A stretch of 64,000 bases of DNA from Oikopleura dioica. Its lineage: Eukaryota > Chordata > Appendicularia > Copelata > Oikopleuridae. The stretch spans positions 11,966,501 to 12,030,500 of the forward strand of contig OU015569.1 of assembly GCA_907165135.1 (NCBI GenBank), given 5' to 3'. Each line of letters opens with the position of its first letter. Position 1 is the first letter of the stretch. The translations under genes and the position numbers were made by a program. Positions 42,322 to 56,400 of this stretch are shown piece after piece. The notes beneath the pieces were generated by a model, which saw only the letters and a list, made by a program, of their open reading frames with translations, ran no database searches and was not told the origin of the DNA.

Positions 42322-43936
42322 TCAAACAACGACAACAGGGAAAATCTTTTTGTCTTCGTCTTTTCGCCGGATTTCGATGTAATGAGTTCCAATCGACGAC
42401 CCAAAATGAAAAACAAAGAACCTCCTTTAAGAACCAATAAAGTTAGGGTTTGGCTAAGGCAAGGACCACGGCAATGGTTAGGGTTAGGGTTAACCCGCGT
42501 GCGCAGATTGGCCCTCTTTTTGGACAGCGCCTTTTGAAAGAGATCTTGAAGGAGACTTACATTTGATATGATCGATTTGGAATAAAAACTGGGGATTTGG
42601 CTGTCTCTTGAATTTCGACAAGATTGCCAATTGCATCAACAAGATAGTGTTTTCCATTGAGAAAAGTTGCACCAGTTGACTTTTGCGTTTTTTATCTTTT
42701 TTTTTTAAAGGAAAATAAGCCGAATATAAAGTGAATGTTTGATTGTTAAGAAAATAGATATTGAAAAAACTTGCGTAAGGAAAGAGAGTCTCCGTCAAGT
42801 TTATCATTTTTTCTTTCCCGCTTTCGCTCAAATCCGAAAAAACCATTGGAAACTTTTTGATTTGAGAGGGACGGCTTGGCCAGCGACCAGTGATTACTTC
42901 CATTCCAAAATACTCGTCTTTTTTGCTCAATTCATCGACTTTAATCGTCTCCGATTTCTGAATGTCAAAAGCAGGCACCATTTTCTGCGGCGAGTGCATT
43001 TTTTCGCACTCGTAAAACGGACACGGACATCCACCTTTGCAATATTTCTGAAAAGGGCAAACCTCTCCGGCCGAATCGAACGCCCTTGTCAGCTCGAAGC
43101 AAATCGACTCACACGGCGAAATTGGGTTAGTCCTCGTTGATTTCAAAACCAGCGTTTTGGAACAAAGATGGCGGCAGATTTTTTGGTCGTAGAACTTTTT
43201 CTTTTTGCAGCGGACGAGATTCACTTCGTTCTCTTCGTTTGAAAATTCTAGTTTTGCAGTTTCGCTTCTGTCAATTGCTGAAATAGGCCCAGGAAGAATG
43301 AATTCTTGGGTTTCGTAGCATTGTTTCATTAGATGGCCGCAGTAGTCTATTTTAGGCTCGTCAACCTGTGTTAAAACCTACGCCAGGGTCCGGAATGAGC
43401 TCTAGTAAAAGGCTGGACCCTGACTCAGGTTTTAATACATGTTCTCGAGCCCAGCGCCCATCGTCTCCATTCGAACGCACTTTTTATAGTTTCGATGACA
43501 AACCGAAGTCAGAAAAGTCTTTACGCCTCGGGATTTCTCCAACGACTGAAAGTTCACTAAAAAGATACTTTCCATCAAACTAAAAAATGATTAAAAATTA
43601 CGGATAAGAATGACTGTCGTCCAAAAAACGCCGAAAACTGCTAGATAAGTGTACTTTTGCGGATCCGTGGCGAATCCATGCTTGCTTAGCTGCAGTTCGG
43701 CAGTTATTTTCTCTTTCCAAGTTTTCGTCTTTTTCAAATCGCGCTGTCGCGTTCGGACGTTTCGAGTTGTCAGAATTTCTTCGGAGAAAAGATACGTTTT
43801 TCCGTCTTTTTGGCGAAGAACTCCGATACAGTCGCAATCCAAACACTTATTTAAAATCAAAAACAAAAGTTATTAATGATAAAGACCTGAATTCTCGGCT
43901 GCTTAGACAAATCATCGTTTTCCTCTTCAATTACCA
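42322..43936 (-). CDS. Module right arm, gene A': single-pass membrane Cys-rich protein
   Basis: Paralogue of 27028-28943. Exon 1 43887-43936 (MVIEEENDDLSKQPRIQ), exon 2 43602-43845 (CLDCDCIGVLRQ, then the membrane span YTYLAVFGVFWTTVILI), exon 3 from 43556 (LEKSRGVKTFLTSVC, KKCVRMETM). MITE copy 6 follows, then a long exon (42561 to about 43370) with DYCGHLMKQCYET, ICRHLCSKTLVL, CPFQKYCKGGCPCPFYEC and GATFLNGKHYLVDAIGN. The last exon 42322-42424 has FFVFHFGSSIGTHYIEI and ends PVVVV. Introns 43846-43886 and 43557-43601 are GT-AG. Within the long exon the frame changes at an A-rich stretch near 42680-42710, either an indel or an unseen short intron. The ectodomain pattern is unfamiliar. Confidence 0.55.
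42474..42497. repeat. Short interstitial telomere-like repeat
   Basis: GGTTAGGGTTAGGGTTAACC lies in the last intron of gene A'. A second, weaker run (GGGTTAGGGTTTGGGTTG) is at 63043-63060. TTAGGG is the usual chordate telomere unit. Confidence 0.7.
43352..43454. mobile_element. hAT-like MITE, copy 6, in gene A'
   Basis: TTAGGCTCGTCAACCTGTG on the left and GTTCTCGAGCCCAG on the right, with internal CCAGGGTCCGG and CCTGACTCAGGTTTTAA. The flanking 8-mers AGTCTATT and CGCCCATC match at four positions. It separates KKCVRMETM from DYCGHLMKQC; the left-arm paralogue has the continuous NCTVTNDMDYCAHLL. Confidence 0.78.
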
Positions 43937-44439
43937 TTTGACTCCGTTTTTCTCAGAAAAAAATATTCAGGAAGTAAATGTAACCGATCGCCGGTATCAG
44001 TGATGGGTGTTCTGAGGAAATCATAACTCCAGCTGACCTGAAGACAGACGTCCGTCGCAGTATACTGTCTGTCTTGTCCTAGAAATAGTAAAATCGCGCT
44101 TTTGAAGTGTCATTAACCTGCTTTCTGAGACCTGGTCTGTCATTTGAAAGTTCAAAATATCAACTTGCTTTTTTCGTCATTCTCTTTGATACTAACACTA
44201 CTGCATTTTTGTCATCAAAAGTCAAAATTGCCTTTGAAAGTTCTCTGCTAAGTCGGATTGGAAGAACTTGCACATGCTGTTAGTGCTTCCTTTTCGGATT
44301 TCGATTGTCCACTAATAAAAAAAATAATTTCTTTGCAAACAAAAAAAAGACGCAAGAATTTTATCATATTTTGTTTATTGAAAGAAAGAAAGAGTGAATA
44401 ATGGTATAAGAGAAAAAAAACCCCTTCGCCGTGTTTTTC
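43937..44439. other. Intergenic region between gene A' and the giant gene
   Basis: No supported gene. Near 44370 the plus-strand TTTATTG is an AATAAA-type polyadenylation signal on the minus strand for the giant gene, which ends at 44440. Confidence 0.5.
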
Positions 44440-47400
44440 TTAGTTTTCGTCAGTGCATTCTGAAGACATACAGCTGCATTCCTTGGCGACTGTAAGCTCG
44501 TATGTGAATGATGAGCCGTCTGGGCAAATCATATCGACGAGCTTTGTATCGGTCTCGGTGCAAGTGCAGCAAGAGCATTGCTTATGGTATTTGTTCATGG
44601 CTTCTGACCAGATGGAAGTTGAAGTACATTCACCAGAGCAAAGAGTCATCTCGACGACCTCCTTGGAGATGCATCCATCAGCTTCGACGTAGTCGGTGTA
44701 ATCAACCTTGACGCCGCATCCAGAAGTTGTTTCTCGCTCGCAAGTGACGCAGCAGCCATCTTCTGAGGTCTTGATGAACTCAGGTGGACATGTCTCGTCG
44801 AACTCTGGGCACTGAACGGAAGAGCACTCGGTGTAGACCTGACCAGTCAGCTGATCTCGGACGCAGCAGCAAGTTGAGCACTGGTCGTTTGATGGAGACC
44901 ATGTCTGGCCAACAGTGTACATCTTGTTGTTGTATTTACAGCTCTCCTGGACGCACTCGCCGCAGCACTGTCCTTCAACTGGCATCATGATGTAGCCTTC
45001 GGAGCAAGTCGAGCACTTTGTCTCGTGACAAACAGCGCTGTATGTTCCCTCGGAAACTTCCATGCATGTGCAAGTTGTGCAAAGATCCTTGCTCCAAGTT
45101 TCACCGCATTCGTATGTCTTGTCGCCGATGCAGCAGATTGGCTCAGCAATGCATGTTCGCTGGATGCAACCGCAGACATTTGTAGAGTCGCTAGCAATTG
45201 TTCCCTTAGGGCACTCATCTGGAATGATGCACTCATCGCAGACGCACTGGACAGTGGAGCAGCAAGGGTTGAGCTCAATGTTCTTGAGAGACTTTCCAGC
45301 TTCGCAGGTCATCATCTTGTTGGCCATAGGGCACTTGCTGTAATCGCAAACACACTCGGCTGATGAGCAGCATTCGTTCTCAGCAGCTGGATGGTTGACG
45401 ATCATCTCGTATGACTCGCAAGCAAGATCGATCTTGGCACACTTAGTCTCGTCACAGACACACTCGTAAGTGTTAACCGCTGGACAGCATGCGTTGATAA
45501 TGAAGCTTGAGACCAATCGAAGCTTCTGGTCGCTTGAACAAGTTGGAGTGACTGACTCCTGGCACTTGCTCTCATCGCAAACACACTTGTATGTAGCGCA
45601 GCAACCAGTCTTGGTTGTTTCGAGCTTGAATCCTTCATTACAAACTGGAGCAGATGGACATCGAGATTCGTCGCAGTCGCAAACGTACTTTGTGCAGCAG
45701 TCGCCGTCTGGAATTATCTTCAATACTTCGTGCTCGTCGCAGCATGGAACTGTGGTTGAGCAAGTTGTAAGGTCGCAGATGCAAGCATATTCTGGGCAGC
45801 AGACGTCACTGTTGAGAGCGACGAGCTTCTCTTGTGGGCCACACTTCACTGTGATTGCTGGGCATGTTGATGGATCACAGACACAGATCTTTGATTCGCA
45901 ACATCCGTTAACCTTGATCTCTTCACGCTCGCCGAGTCCGCAGACTGGATCGTTCACAGCTGGGCAGAGTTTCTCGTCACATTCGCAGTTATATTCTGGA
46001 CAGCCAGATTTGTCTTCGCCAGTAACAACAAGTGCTTCTCCGCAATCGCAAACTGGTGCCTTGTCGCATTCCTTCTCCTCGCAGTAGCACTCATAGTACT
46101 CGCAGCAAGTATCCTCAGATACGAGTGTCTTCGTGCAACCAGCTGGGCAGGTGATTGGAGCTGGGCATTGGTTGATAAGAGATGAAGCAATGTGTCCAAT
46201 AGCAACGCATGTATGCTGGATACATGGATTGGTGCAGTCGGTCCAGATCTCACCAATATGTCGGCCGATGTCGTCCTCATCGACGCATGCTTTACACTTA
46301 TCACATGTAACACAAGCGCCATCCTTGAGGATGAGACCTTCTGGACAATAGCAACCTTCAGAGTTGTAGTTGATCTTCAATGACTCGTATGTGAGGTAGT
46401 TCTCACATGTTCGAATGACATCAGGACCACAAGTTCGGTATTCCATGCCGGCTGGGCAATGTCCTGGGCAGAACTCAGCAGATCGCCACTCGAAACACTC
46501 TGTTGTCTGCTGACATTCTCGAATGTAAGCGGCGTAACTCTCGCAAGTGTAGTCAACAGTAGTGTTGACAACTCGATCTTCCACAGTTGTGGTGATATGA
46601 CCGGTCTCGCAATTGACTGTGTTACAGACTGTCTGATAGATCTCAGAGTTGACGTGTGAGCAAATATCGAAGACTTCGCTGAAGGTTGTGTCGCATGACT
46701 GAGTATCCTCGCACTCTTCGATGTCATCGCATTCTTCGTTCCTTGAAACTGTCCAATAGTCAACGGCAGATTCGACTGTTGAGAACTGAGCAGTTGCGAA
46801 ATCATTCTCGCTGATTCCGTCGCACTGACCGCAGATACCTTCCATTCGGCCAGCATATGATGCAGAAACAGTGACAGACCAAGCACCAGTACAAGGTGTG
46901 TAAGCAAGCTGAGCATCGCCAATGCACGCTCGGATCTCATTGAAAGATCGAGTGATTGTGAATCCATCAGCATTAACTTCACTGCCTGTCGCCACAGCAA
47001 CAGTGTTACTCTGGAGGCCAAGAATGTGTTGGATAGCTTCAGACCTTGAAATCTTCAATACTCCACTGTCGACAGAGAAGATCTTGATGTAGTCAACTTG
47101 TGAGTTCTCGTTCTTGTAGACAGAAATGGAGAATCGACCATCGTTAGACTGAGCAACAGTCACTTCAGTGCAAGTGATCGTAGATGTGAAAGATGTTGAG
47201 TCGAATGAAGTAAAACCAACTCCAGCGAAACCAGAGCAAGTACAACCGCAAACGTAAGTGACACAGCATTCACCCTGAACCTCGATTGGCTCGTGACCGT
47301 TAGCGCAAGTTGGCTTGACAACGGCACAGGTAACATCTTCGCAGGAGACGTGTCCTGTTTCAAGGCATGTGCATGTAGTGCAAGCGCTCTTTGAAACGAT

Positions 47401-50400
47401 CTCACCATACATGTAAGTTTGGCCATTGTAATCACATCCCTTCTTCTTGCAAACGTAGTTATCGCAGCATCGATTAAGCTTGCCAGAGTTAACAAGCATC
47501 TCATCGGCAGCACAAGTTGGGATGACACATTTTTCGTAGTCGCACTGGCACTCGAATTCAGAGCAGCAGCTAGTCTTGCTAACAAGTTCAACGACCTTTT
47601 CGTATGACTCACAAACTGGCTTCTCTTCATCGCAAGATGACTCGTCACAAATGCACTTGTAAGATGGGCAACACACGCCAGTGATCTCGACAACCTTTTC
47701 ATTTGCCTTGCAAGTTGGGATTACTTGTGAGCATTGCTGTCGAGTACAGGTGATGGAGAGATCTTCGTTACATGTGCATGTATCGCATGGAGAATCACAA
47801 TTCGTCCACTGCTCACCGACAAAGTAAGTGTATCCGTCATTCTCGTCGACACAGTTGTTAATGCATGGCTCACATGTTGGGCAACAGCTTCCCTCAACCT
47901 TTCGAAGAGCAAAACCAACAGGGCATGATTCAATATCGCATGGAGTTGTATCGCACTTGACCTCACCCATTGTACAGAAACATGTCTTACAGCCATCGTC
48001 ACTTGTCCAAACCTGACCGGAAGCGTAAATGAATCCATTGTAAGTACAAGCGCATTTTGATGGATGAATACACTCAGATCCACTGCACACGAGACCTTCT
48101 GGGCAAGACTTTGGACAATTAGAATCATCAGTAACACCAGGACAAAGATCAATGTGAATCTTTGGTGTTCGGGTGTGATCTGGTGTCGTCGTTGTTGTCT
48201 TTGTCATTGGAGTCCAGGTTGACTCAGTAGGTGTAGTCATCGTCTTTGGTGTCATTGTCTTCGATGTTGTTGTTGTTGACGTGGTTGTGGTGGTTGTTGT
48301 TGTCGTTGTTGTTGTCGACTTAACACACTTGTACACTGGGCAACAATCGTCAACCATGTAATCGAATTGACGGATGTATCCCTTTGGACATTCTCGGTCG
48401 AACCTGAAGCACTTATCCTTATTGCAGACGCATTCATAAGTAAAGCAACAATCTTCGGAGTTGAATTTCTGAATTTGATCCTCAACGCATGAACATGTCT
48501 TCTCAGCAACTTGTGGACAATCGCCCGCCGTTTCTTCAGTACATCTTGAACAACATGGCGCATCACAGCAGCGATCGACATTGTAGCGGCCGATTTCGAC
48601 AAAACCGGTCTCGCACTCGCGATCTGGACAGAGAATAGACTGGCAGATAGCATCACCTTCAGATGAGCAACAGCAAGTAGTACAATCATCCAAATACCAA
48701 ACTTCACCGAAAGAACGCTCGTTTCCATCACCGTCAATACAGACACTTTGAGTAACAAATGAAAACTCAGTAATGAAATTGGAGGTCGTCTCAGTTGGAT
48801 GAGTTGGCATCGTTGGCTTAGTTGGCATATCAGTATGAGCTGTTGAAGTAAGGATCTTTGGATCAGGTGTCGGATATGTTTCGGAATGCGATGGGTGTGT
48901 GAATGTTGGATGAGTAGAGTAAGTTGAGGTTGGATGAGTTGGATCTCCAGTTGAAGGAGTAGTTGTAGTTGTCTCATCAGTTGTTTCTGTTGGGCACTCA
49001 GTTGTTGTAGTTGTGATTGGAATGCACTTGACGGTCTCGCAGCACTCTCCGAGTGGAGTGAATCGTGTAGCAGAGAAACCGGCTGGGCATGGGCAATCAC
49101 CAACTGGAACACAGTTGTCTCGGTTACACTTGCAAGAGTACTTGCAGCAGCATCCATCAGCAGTTGGGGTGATGACAAGATCCTCACAAACATTGCATGA
49201 TGGAACGGTCTCGTCGCACTCAACATCCTTGCAGCTGGTTGGAACACAAGTGGTCACAGAGCAGCACTGATCGATCTTGTGGACAAACTCGCACTCGTTG
49301 TCGGCGCATTTTGGAGCCACTGTCTGCTGACACTTTCGGTCTGTCACTCGGATGTCGTTGACAGAGTAGCATGTGTAGACCTTGCATGGTTCCTCAATTG
49401 TGCTCCAGCTTTCGCCGTAATGTCGTTCACAACCCTCATCATCGATACAGAGTGGTGGTGGTGGTGGACAAGTTGGGCTACCTGGAGTGCAGGAGATAGT
49501 GGTGGTAGTTGTATGAGTTGGTGTAACGGTTTCAGTTGTCTGAGTTGGTGGAGTGTGAGTAGCAATGGTGGTAGTGCACTGGATCCTGACACACTTTGGT
49601 GTGTCGCAGCAAGCTCCCTTGATGGTATCAACAAGCTCGTATCCTTCTGGGCAGTCACAATCACCGAGCTCGAAGCATCGGCTCTTGTCGCACTCGCAAT
49701 AGAACTCTTCGCAACATTCGTTGTCCTTGGATGTCCTTGTCTTGCAGACCTCGTAGACCTCGCATTGTGGAACAACAACTGCTGGACACTTAACATCCTT
49801 GCAGCTGTCTGTGTCTGGACAGCATGTTGGGGCGTCGCAGCACTTGGTGAGAGCGTACTTGCCAGTCTCAACAGTACCTGCTGGGCACTCTCGTGTCTCG
49901 CACTTCTCTTCGACACACTGAGGCTTGCCCTCAGCGGTACAGCAGCATCGCTTGCAATCGCCTTCGCTCCAGATGGCACCATATGCTCGTGGATTACCCT
50001 CAGTATCGATGCACATCATCTTTGTTGTGGTGGTGCAAACGGTAGTTGTATGAGTAGCTGGAGTTGCTGTTGGCTTAGTCATAGGTGTCACTGTTGGCTC
50101 TGTTGGCTTGGTACCCATAGAGTGAGTAGTGTGAGTTGGATGAGTGTAAGTATGTGGATCTTCAATATGTGGAGTTGGTGTTGGGAAGGATGTATGTGGT
50201 GTCACTGTTGGCATAGATGGATGAGTAGTCCTTGTGCCAATAGTTGGTGGTGTGGCTGTTGGTGGAGTTGAAGTTGGGCATGTTGGCTCAGTGGTGCCGT
50301 GGCAACATCGAGTAGCCTTGCAACATTCATCCATCCAGTATTCAACGGCAACGTATGGAGCCTTGCAAGTAAGCTTGCCCATATCTGGGCACTCCTTGCA

Positions 50401-53400
50401 GACACAAGTGTATGTGTATGGGACGCACTTGTCCTTAGTCTGAACGGCAACGCACTCCTGGCATGCACCGCAGGTTGGTGGTTGTGGCTGGACAACATCG
50501 GCACAGTCATCAGGGATACACTTCTCCTGGACGCAACAACCCAAGTCAGTTGTGACCTTAGTCTCACATGTCTCATCGCAAGTAACGAAGACGTCGAGGC
50601 ATGAGCTCTTTGTGCAGGAGATTGTGCCGTCGGCTCGGCAGCAGCAAGTCTCGCACTTAGAGACAGTCCACTGTTCACCATACTGGTACTCCTTGCCGTC
50701 CTTGGCATAGCAGAGTGGTGGACAAGATGGGGTGACATGAGTGTAAGTGGTCTGTGGTGTCATAGTCTTATCCATCTTCGTGGTTGTCTCTGGATCAATA
50801 TGGATGTATGGTGTCCTTGTGGGATGAGTTGAATCAGTATGAGTAGTAGTAGTTGTTGTCTCATCAGTTGTTTCTGTTGGGCACTCAGTTGTTGTAGTTG
50901 TGATTGGAATGCACTTGACGGTCTCGCAGCACTCTCCGAGTGGAGTGAATCGTGTAGCAGAGAAACCGGCTGGGCATGGGCAATCACCAACTGGAACACA
51001 GTTGTCTCGGTTACACTTGCAAGAGTACTTGCAGCAGCATCCATCAGCAGTTGGGGTGATGACAAGATCCTCACAAACATTGCATGATGGAACGGTCTCG
51101 TCGCACTCAACATCCTTGCAGCTGGTTGGAACACAAGTGGTCACAGAGCAGCACTGATCGATCTTGTGGACAAACTCGCACTCGTTGTCGGCGCATTTTG
51201 GAGCCACTGTCTGCTGACACTTTCGGTCTGTCACTCGGATGTCGTTGACAGAGTAACATGTGTAGACCTTGCATGGCTCATCATCTGTACTCCAGCTTTC
51301 ACCGTAATGTCGCTCACAGCCCTCATCATCGATACAGAGCGGTGGTGGTGGTGGACAAGTTGGGCTACCTGGAGTGCAGGAGATAGTGGTGGTAGTTGTA
51401 TGAGTTGGTGTAACGGTTTCAGTTGTCTGAGTTGGTGGAGTGTGAGTAGCAATGGTGGTAGTGCACTGGATCCTGACACACTTTGGTGTGTCGCAGCAAG
51501 CTCCCTTGATGGTATCAACAAGCTCGTATCCTTCTGGGCAGTCACAATCACCGAGCTCGAAGCATCGGCTCTTGTCGCACTCGCAATAGAACTCTTCGCA
51601 ACATTCGTTGTCCTTGGATGTCCTTGTCTTGCAGACTTCGTAGGCCTCGCATTGTGGAACAACAACGGCTGGGCACTTGACATCCTTGCAGTCGGTTGTG
51701 TCTGGGCAGCATGTTGGAGCGTCGCAGCACTTGGTGAGTGCGTACTTGCCAGTCTCAACAGTACCTGCTGGGCACTCTCGTGTCTCGCACTTCTCCTCAA
51801 CACACTGAGGATCAACACCCTCAGCGGTACAGCAGCATCGCTTGCATGGACCTTCGTTCCAGATCTCACCGTATGCTCGTGGATTACCCTGAGTATCGAT
51901 GCAGATGTTCTTTGTTGTGGTTGTGCAGACGGTAGTTGTATGAGTAGCTGGAGTTGCTGTTGGCTTAGTCATAGGTGTCACTGTTGGCTCTGTTGGCTTG
52001 GTGCCCATAGAGTGAGTTGTGTGAGTTGGATGAGTGTAAGTATGTGGGTCTTCAATATGTGGAGTTGGTGTTGGGAAGGATGTATGTGGAGTCACTGTTG
52101 GCATAGATGGATGAGTAGTCCTTGTGCCAATAGTTGGTGGTGTGGCTGTTGGTGGAGTTGAAGTTGGGCATGTTGGCTCAGTGGTGCCATGGCAACATCG
52201 AGTAGCCTTGCAACATTCATCCATCCAGTATTCAACGGCAACGTATGGAGCCTTGCAGGTAAGCTTGCCCATATCTGGGCACTCCTTGCAGACACAAGTG
52301 TATGTGTATGGGACGCACTTGTTCTTAGTCTCAGTGGCAACGCACTCCTGGCATGCACCGCAGGTTGGTGGCTGTGGCTGGACAACATCAGCACACTCAA
52401 TTGGGATACACTTCTCCTGGATGCAACAGCCCAAATCAGTAGTCTCCTTCTTGTGAGTCTTCTCATTGCAAGTGACGTAGACGTCGAGGCATGAGCTCTT
52501 TGTGCAGGAGATTGTGCCGTCGGCTCGGCAGCAGCAAGTCTCGCACTTAGAGACAGTCCACTGTTCACCATACTGGTACTCCTTGCCGTCCTTGGCATAG
52601 CAGAGTGGTGGACAAGATGGTGTGACATGAGTGTAAGTGGTCTGTGGTGTCATAGTCTTATCCATCTTAGTTGTTGTCTCTGGATCAATATGGATGTATG
52701 GTGTCCTTGTTGGATGAGTTGAATCAGTATGAGTAGTAGTAGTTGTTGTCGCATCAGTTGTTTCTGTTGGGCACTCAGTTGTTGTAGTTGTGATTGGAAT
52801 GCACTTGACGGTCTCGCAGCACTCTCCGAGTGGAGTGAATCGTGTAGCAGAGAAACCGGCTGGGCATGGGCAATCACCAACTGGAACACAGTTGTCTCGG
52901 TTACACTTGCAAGAGTACTTGCAGCAACATTCATCGGCAGTTGGGGTGATGACAAGATCCTCACAAACATTACATGATGGAACGGTCTCGTCGCACTCAA
53001 CGTCCTTGCAGCTGGTTGGAACACAAGTGGTCACAGAGCAGCACTGATCGATCTTGTGGACAAACTCGCACTCGTTATCGGCGCACTTTGGTGCAACGGT
53101 CTGCTGACACTTTCGGTCTGTCACTCGGATGTCGTTGACAGAGTAGCATGTGTAGACCTTGCATGGTTCCTCAATTGTGCTCCAGCTTTCGCCGTAATGT
53201 CGTTCACAACCCTCATCATCGATACAGAGTGGTGGTGGTGGTGGACAAGTTGGGCTACCTGGAGTGCAGGAGATAGTGGTGGTAGTTGTATGAGTTGGTG
53301 TAACGGTTTCAGTTGTCTGAGTTGGTGGAGTGTGAGTAGCAACGGTTGTTGTGCACTGGATCCTGACACACTTTGGTGTGTTGCAGCAAGCTCCCTTGAT

Positions 53401-56400
53401 GGTATCAACAAGCTCGTATCCTTCTGGGCAGTCACAATCATCGAGCTCGAAGCATCGGCTCTTGTCGCACTCGCAATAGAACTCTTCGCAACATTCGTTG
53501 TCCTTGGATGTCCTTGTCTTGCAGACCTCGTAGACCTCGCATTGTGGAACAACAACTGCTGGACACTTAACATCCTTGCAGCTGTCTGTGTCTGGACAGC
53601 ATGTTGGGGCGTCGCAGCACTTGGTGAGAGCGTACTTGCCAGTCTCAACAGTACCTGCTGGGCACTCTCGTGTCTCGCACTTCTCTTCGACACACTGAGG
53701 CTTGCCCTCAGCGGTACAGCAGCATCGCTTGCAATCGCCTTCGCTCCAGATGGCACCATATGCTCGTGGATTACCCTCAGTATCGATGCACATCATCTTT
53801 GTTGTGGTGGTGCAAACGGTAGTTGTATGAGTAGCTGGAGTTGCTGTTGGCTTAGTCATAGGTGTCACTGTTGGCTCTGTTGGCTTGGTACCCATAGAGT
53901 GAGTAGTGTGAGTTGGATGAGTGTAAGTATGTGGATCTTCAATATGTGGAGTTGGTGTTGGGAAGGATGTATGTGGTGTCACTGTTGGCATAGATGGATG
54001 AGTAGTCCTTGTGCCAATAGTTGGTGGTGTGGCTGTTGGTGGAGTTGAAGTTGGGCATGTTGGCTCAGTGGTGCCGTGGCAACATCGAGTAGCCTTGCAA
54101 CATTCATCCATCCAGTATTCAACGGCAACGTATGGAGCCTTGCAAGTAAGCTTGCCCATATCTGGGCACTCCTTGCAGACACAAGTGTATGTGTATGGGA
54201 CGCACTTGTCCTTAGTCTGAACGGCAACGCACTCCTGGCATGCACCGCAGGTTGGTGGTTGTGGCTGGACAACATCGGCACAGTCATCAGGGATACACTT
54301 CTCCTGGACGCAACAACCCAAGTCAGTTGTGACCTTAGTCTCACATGTCTCATCGCAAGTAACGAAGACGTCGAGGCATGAGCTCTTTGTGCAGGAGATT
54401 GTGCCGTCGGCTCGGCAGCAGCAAGTCTCGCACTTAGAGACAGTCCACTGTTCACCATACTGGTACTCCTTGCCGTCCTTGGCATAGCAGAGTGGTGGAC
54501 AAGATGGGGTGACATGAGTGTAAGTGGTCTGTGGTGTCATAGTCTTATCCATCTTCGTGGTTGTCTCTGGATCAATATGGATGTATGGTGTCCTTGTTGG
54601 ATGAGTTGAATCAGTATGAGTAGTAGTAGTTGTTGTCTCATCAGGTGTCTTCGTTGTTGTTGTCGATGTTGTTGTTGTTGTTGTCGTTGTTGTTGATTTA
54701 TAATCAGGTACGCATCTTGGAACAGGGCAACACTCACCAGCCGGCTTCTTGAGTTCAAGAGTGTATCCACTTTCGCAATAGCAATCATTGAAAATCTCAC
54801 ATTTTGATTCATTGCAAGCACATTCAAATCGACAACAGCACTCAGATGCTTGGACTGTGATGATATCTTCGTAGTATTCGCAGCATGGAACCTCAAAATC
54901 ACATTCTTCTCCCTTGCATGATTCTGCTCGGCATTCTGCTACTTCACAGCAACCATCCTTCGACATTTTTACCTCTCTTATTTGTTCTGGTTCGCATTCG
55001 CCAAGCGAGTCGCATTCAAGCTGACGGCATCGAACAGATCCATCTTGATAACACATGCAGTAATGACAGTTTGCTGTGTTCCAGTATTCACCGAATTGTC
55101 GTTCTTCGCCATCCTTATCGATACATGGCTCAGAGACTGGTGGGCATGACCAGGAAGTTGTTTTCATTGTGGGCTTTGTTGTTGTTGGGTGAGTGGTCGT
55201 TGTTGTTGTTGTTGTTGTAGAAGTTGTCGTAGTCGAGGTTGTTGTTGTGGTTGTCTTTGCGGAGCATCCAGGAATATCCTGAATCTTAAGATCGTTTTGC
55301 CAGCAAAAGTATCGCTTGCACTCATCTTCGTCATCGTAAAGGGATCCTGGCGCAAGAGTCTGTCCACAAGGAAGCATGCATGGACAGTCTTGCATTTTGA
55401 CGCAGGTATTCAAGTCATTCAAAACATATCCAGAAGCACATTGCATAGGCTTTTCATCTTCACAAATATCAACGCAAGTATCTGTGTCATGAACACACTG
55501 TACCAAGACTGATCGCCAAGCATGGCAAACCATGTTGCATGTGAATGAGCATTCTTGTTTCTTGCCCTCTGGGCATTCATCGACTGTTTTTGTAGTGAAT
55601 GGCTTTGTCTCCATACCCTCGTACTTAACATCGGGTGGACAGATCGTTGTGACCGTTGGTGCAGTCCATGAGCTGCCACAAGGAAGACCAAGACACTGAG
55701 CGTGGCCCTCCATGCAGAAGCAAGATCGACAATCGTCAGACATCTCATCGATCTTTTCACCGTGACCGTAGACAACACCGTTAATTTCCATACAAATGCA
55801 TTCATCAACTGGGAGGCAGTGTTTGCCGTCATCAGACATGACATGCTCGTCGTCGCAAGTGCAACCTTCAACGCATGTATCTGGGCAAGTTGTCTCAATC
55901 TGTGCCCAGTTATGATAGTTGTCGCAGGATTTTGGACAAGCGCTGACACATGGATCATATGATCGACAACCGTCACACTGGACTGGACAAAGCTGTTGGT
56001 TTCTCCAGTAGATATGAACACCGTGTCGGTTACATTCTTGAGCGTAAGCACCGATGGCAGTACACAAGCATTCGCAATCTCCGCCAGAATCACATGCACA
56101 TGAATCGAATACGCAGTTATCATAATAGTATGATGGATCAACGTGGGCATGACAAGCAGCGAATGTCTCAGAATTGATGATTGAGCATTTTTTGACAGCC
56201 CAGATCTTTCGATGAGGATTTGTCTCACAAATGTCATTCACATGCTTGGAGTCTGGGCATGTTGAATCGACTCTCCAGGAATCACCGAAGGAAAGAACAT
56301 TAGCAGTTGCAATGCCACCTCGAGATACAAGATCATCAATTACTCGATCATCGTAGTCGCCACAGAGACCTTGGACCTTACCCTTGTACATTGGGTCAAG

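Noticed and set aside
48252-54048. Long antisense open frames (about 120-330 codons) opposite the mucin repeats
   Set aside because: They repeat with the same 1.89-kb period as the sense gene and are rich in Ser, Gln, Trp and Cys, as expected from complementing Thr/Cys-rich codons. They start without signals and have no splice context, so they are shadows of the real exon.
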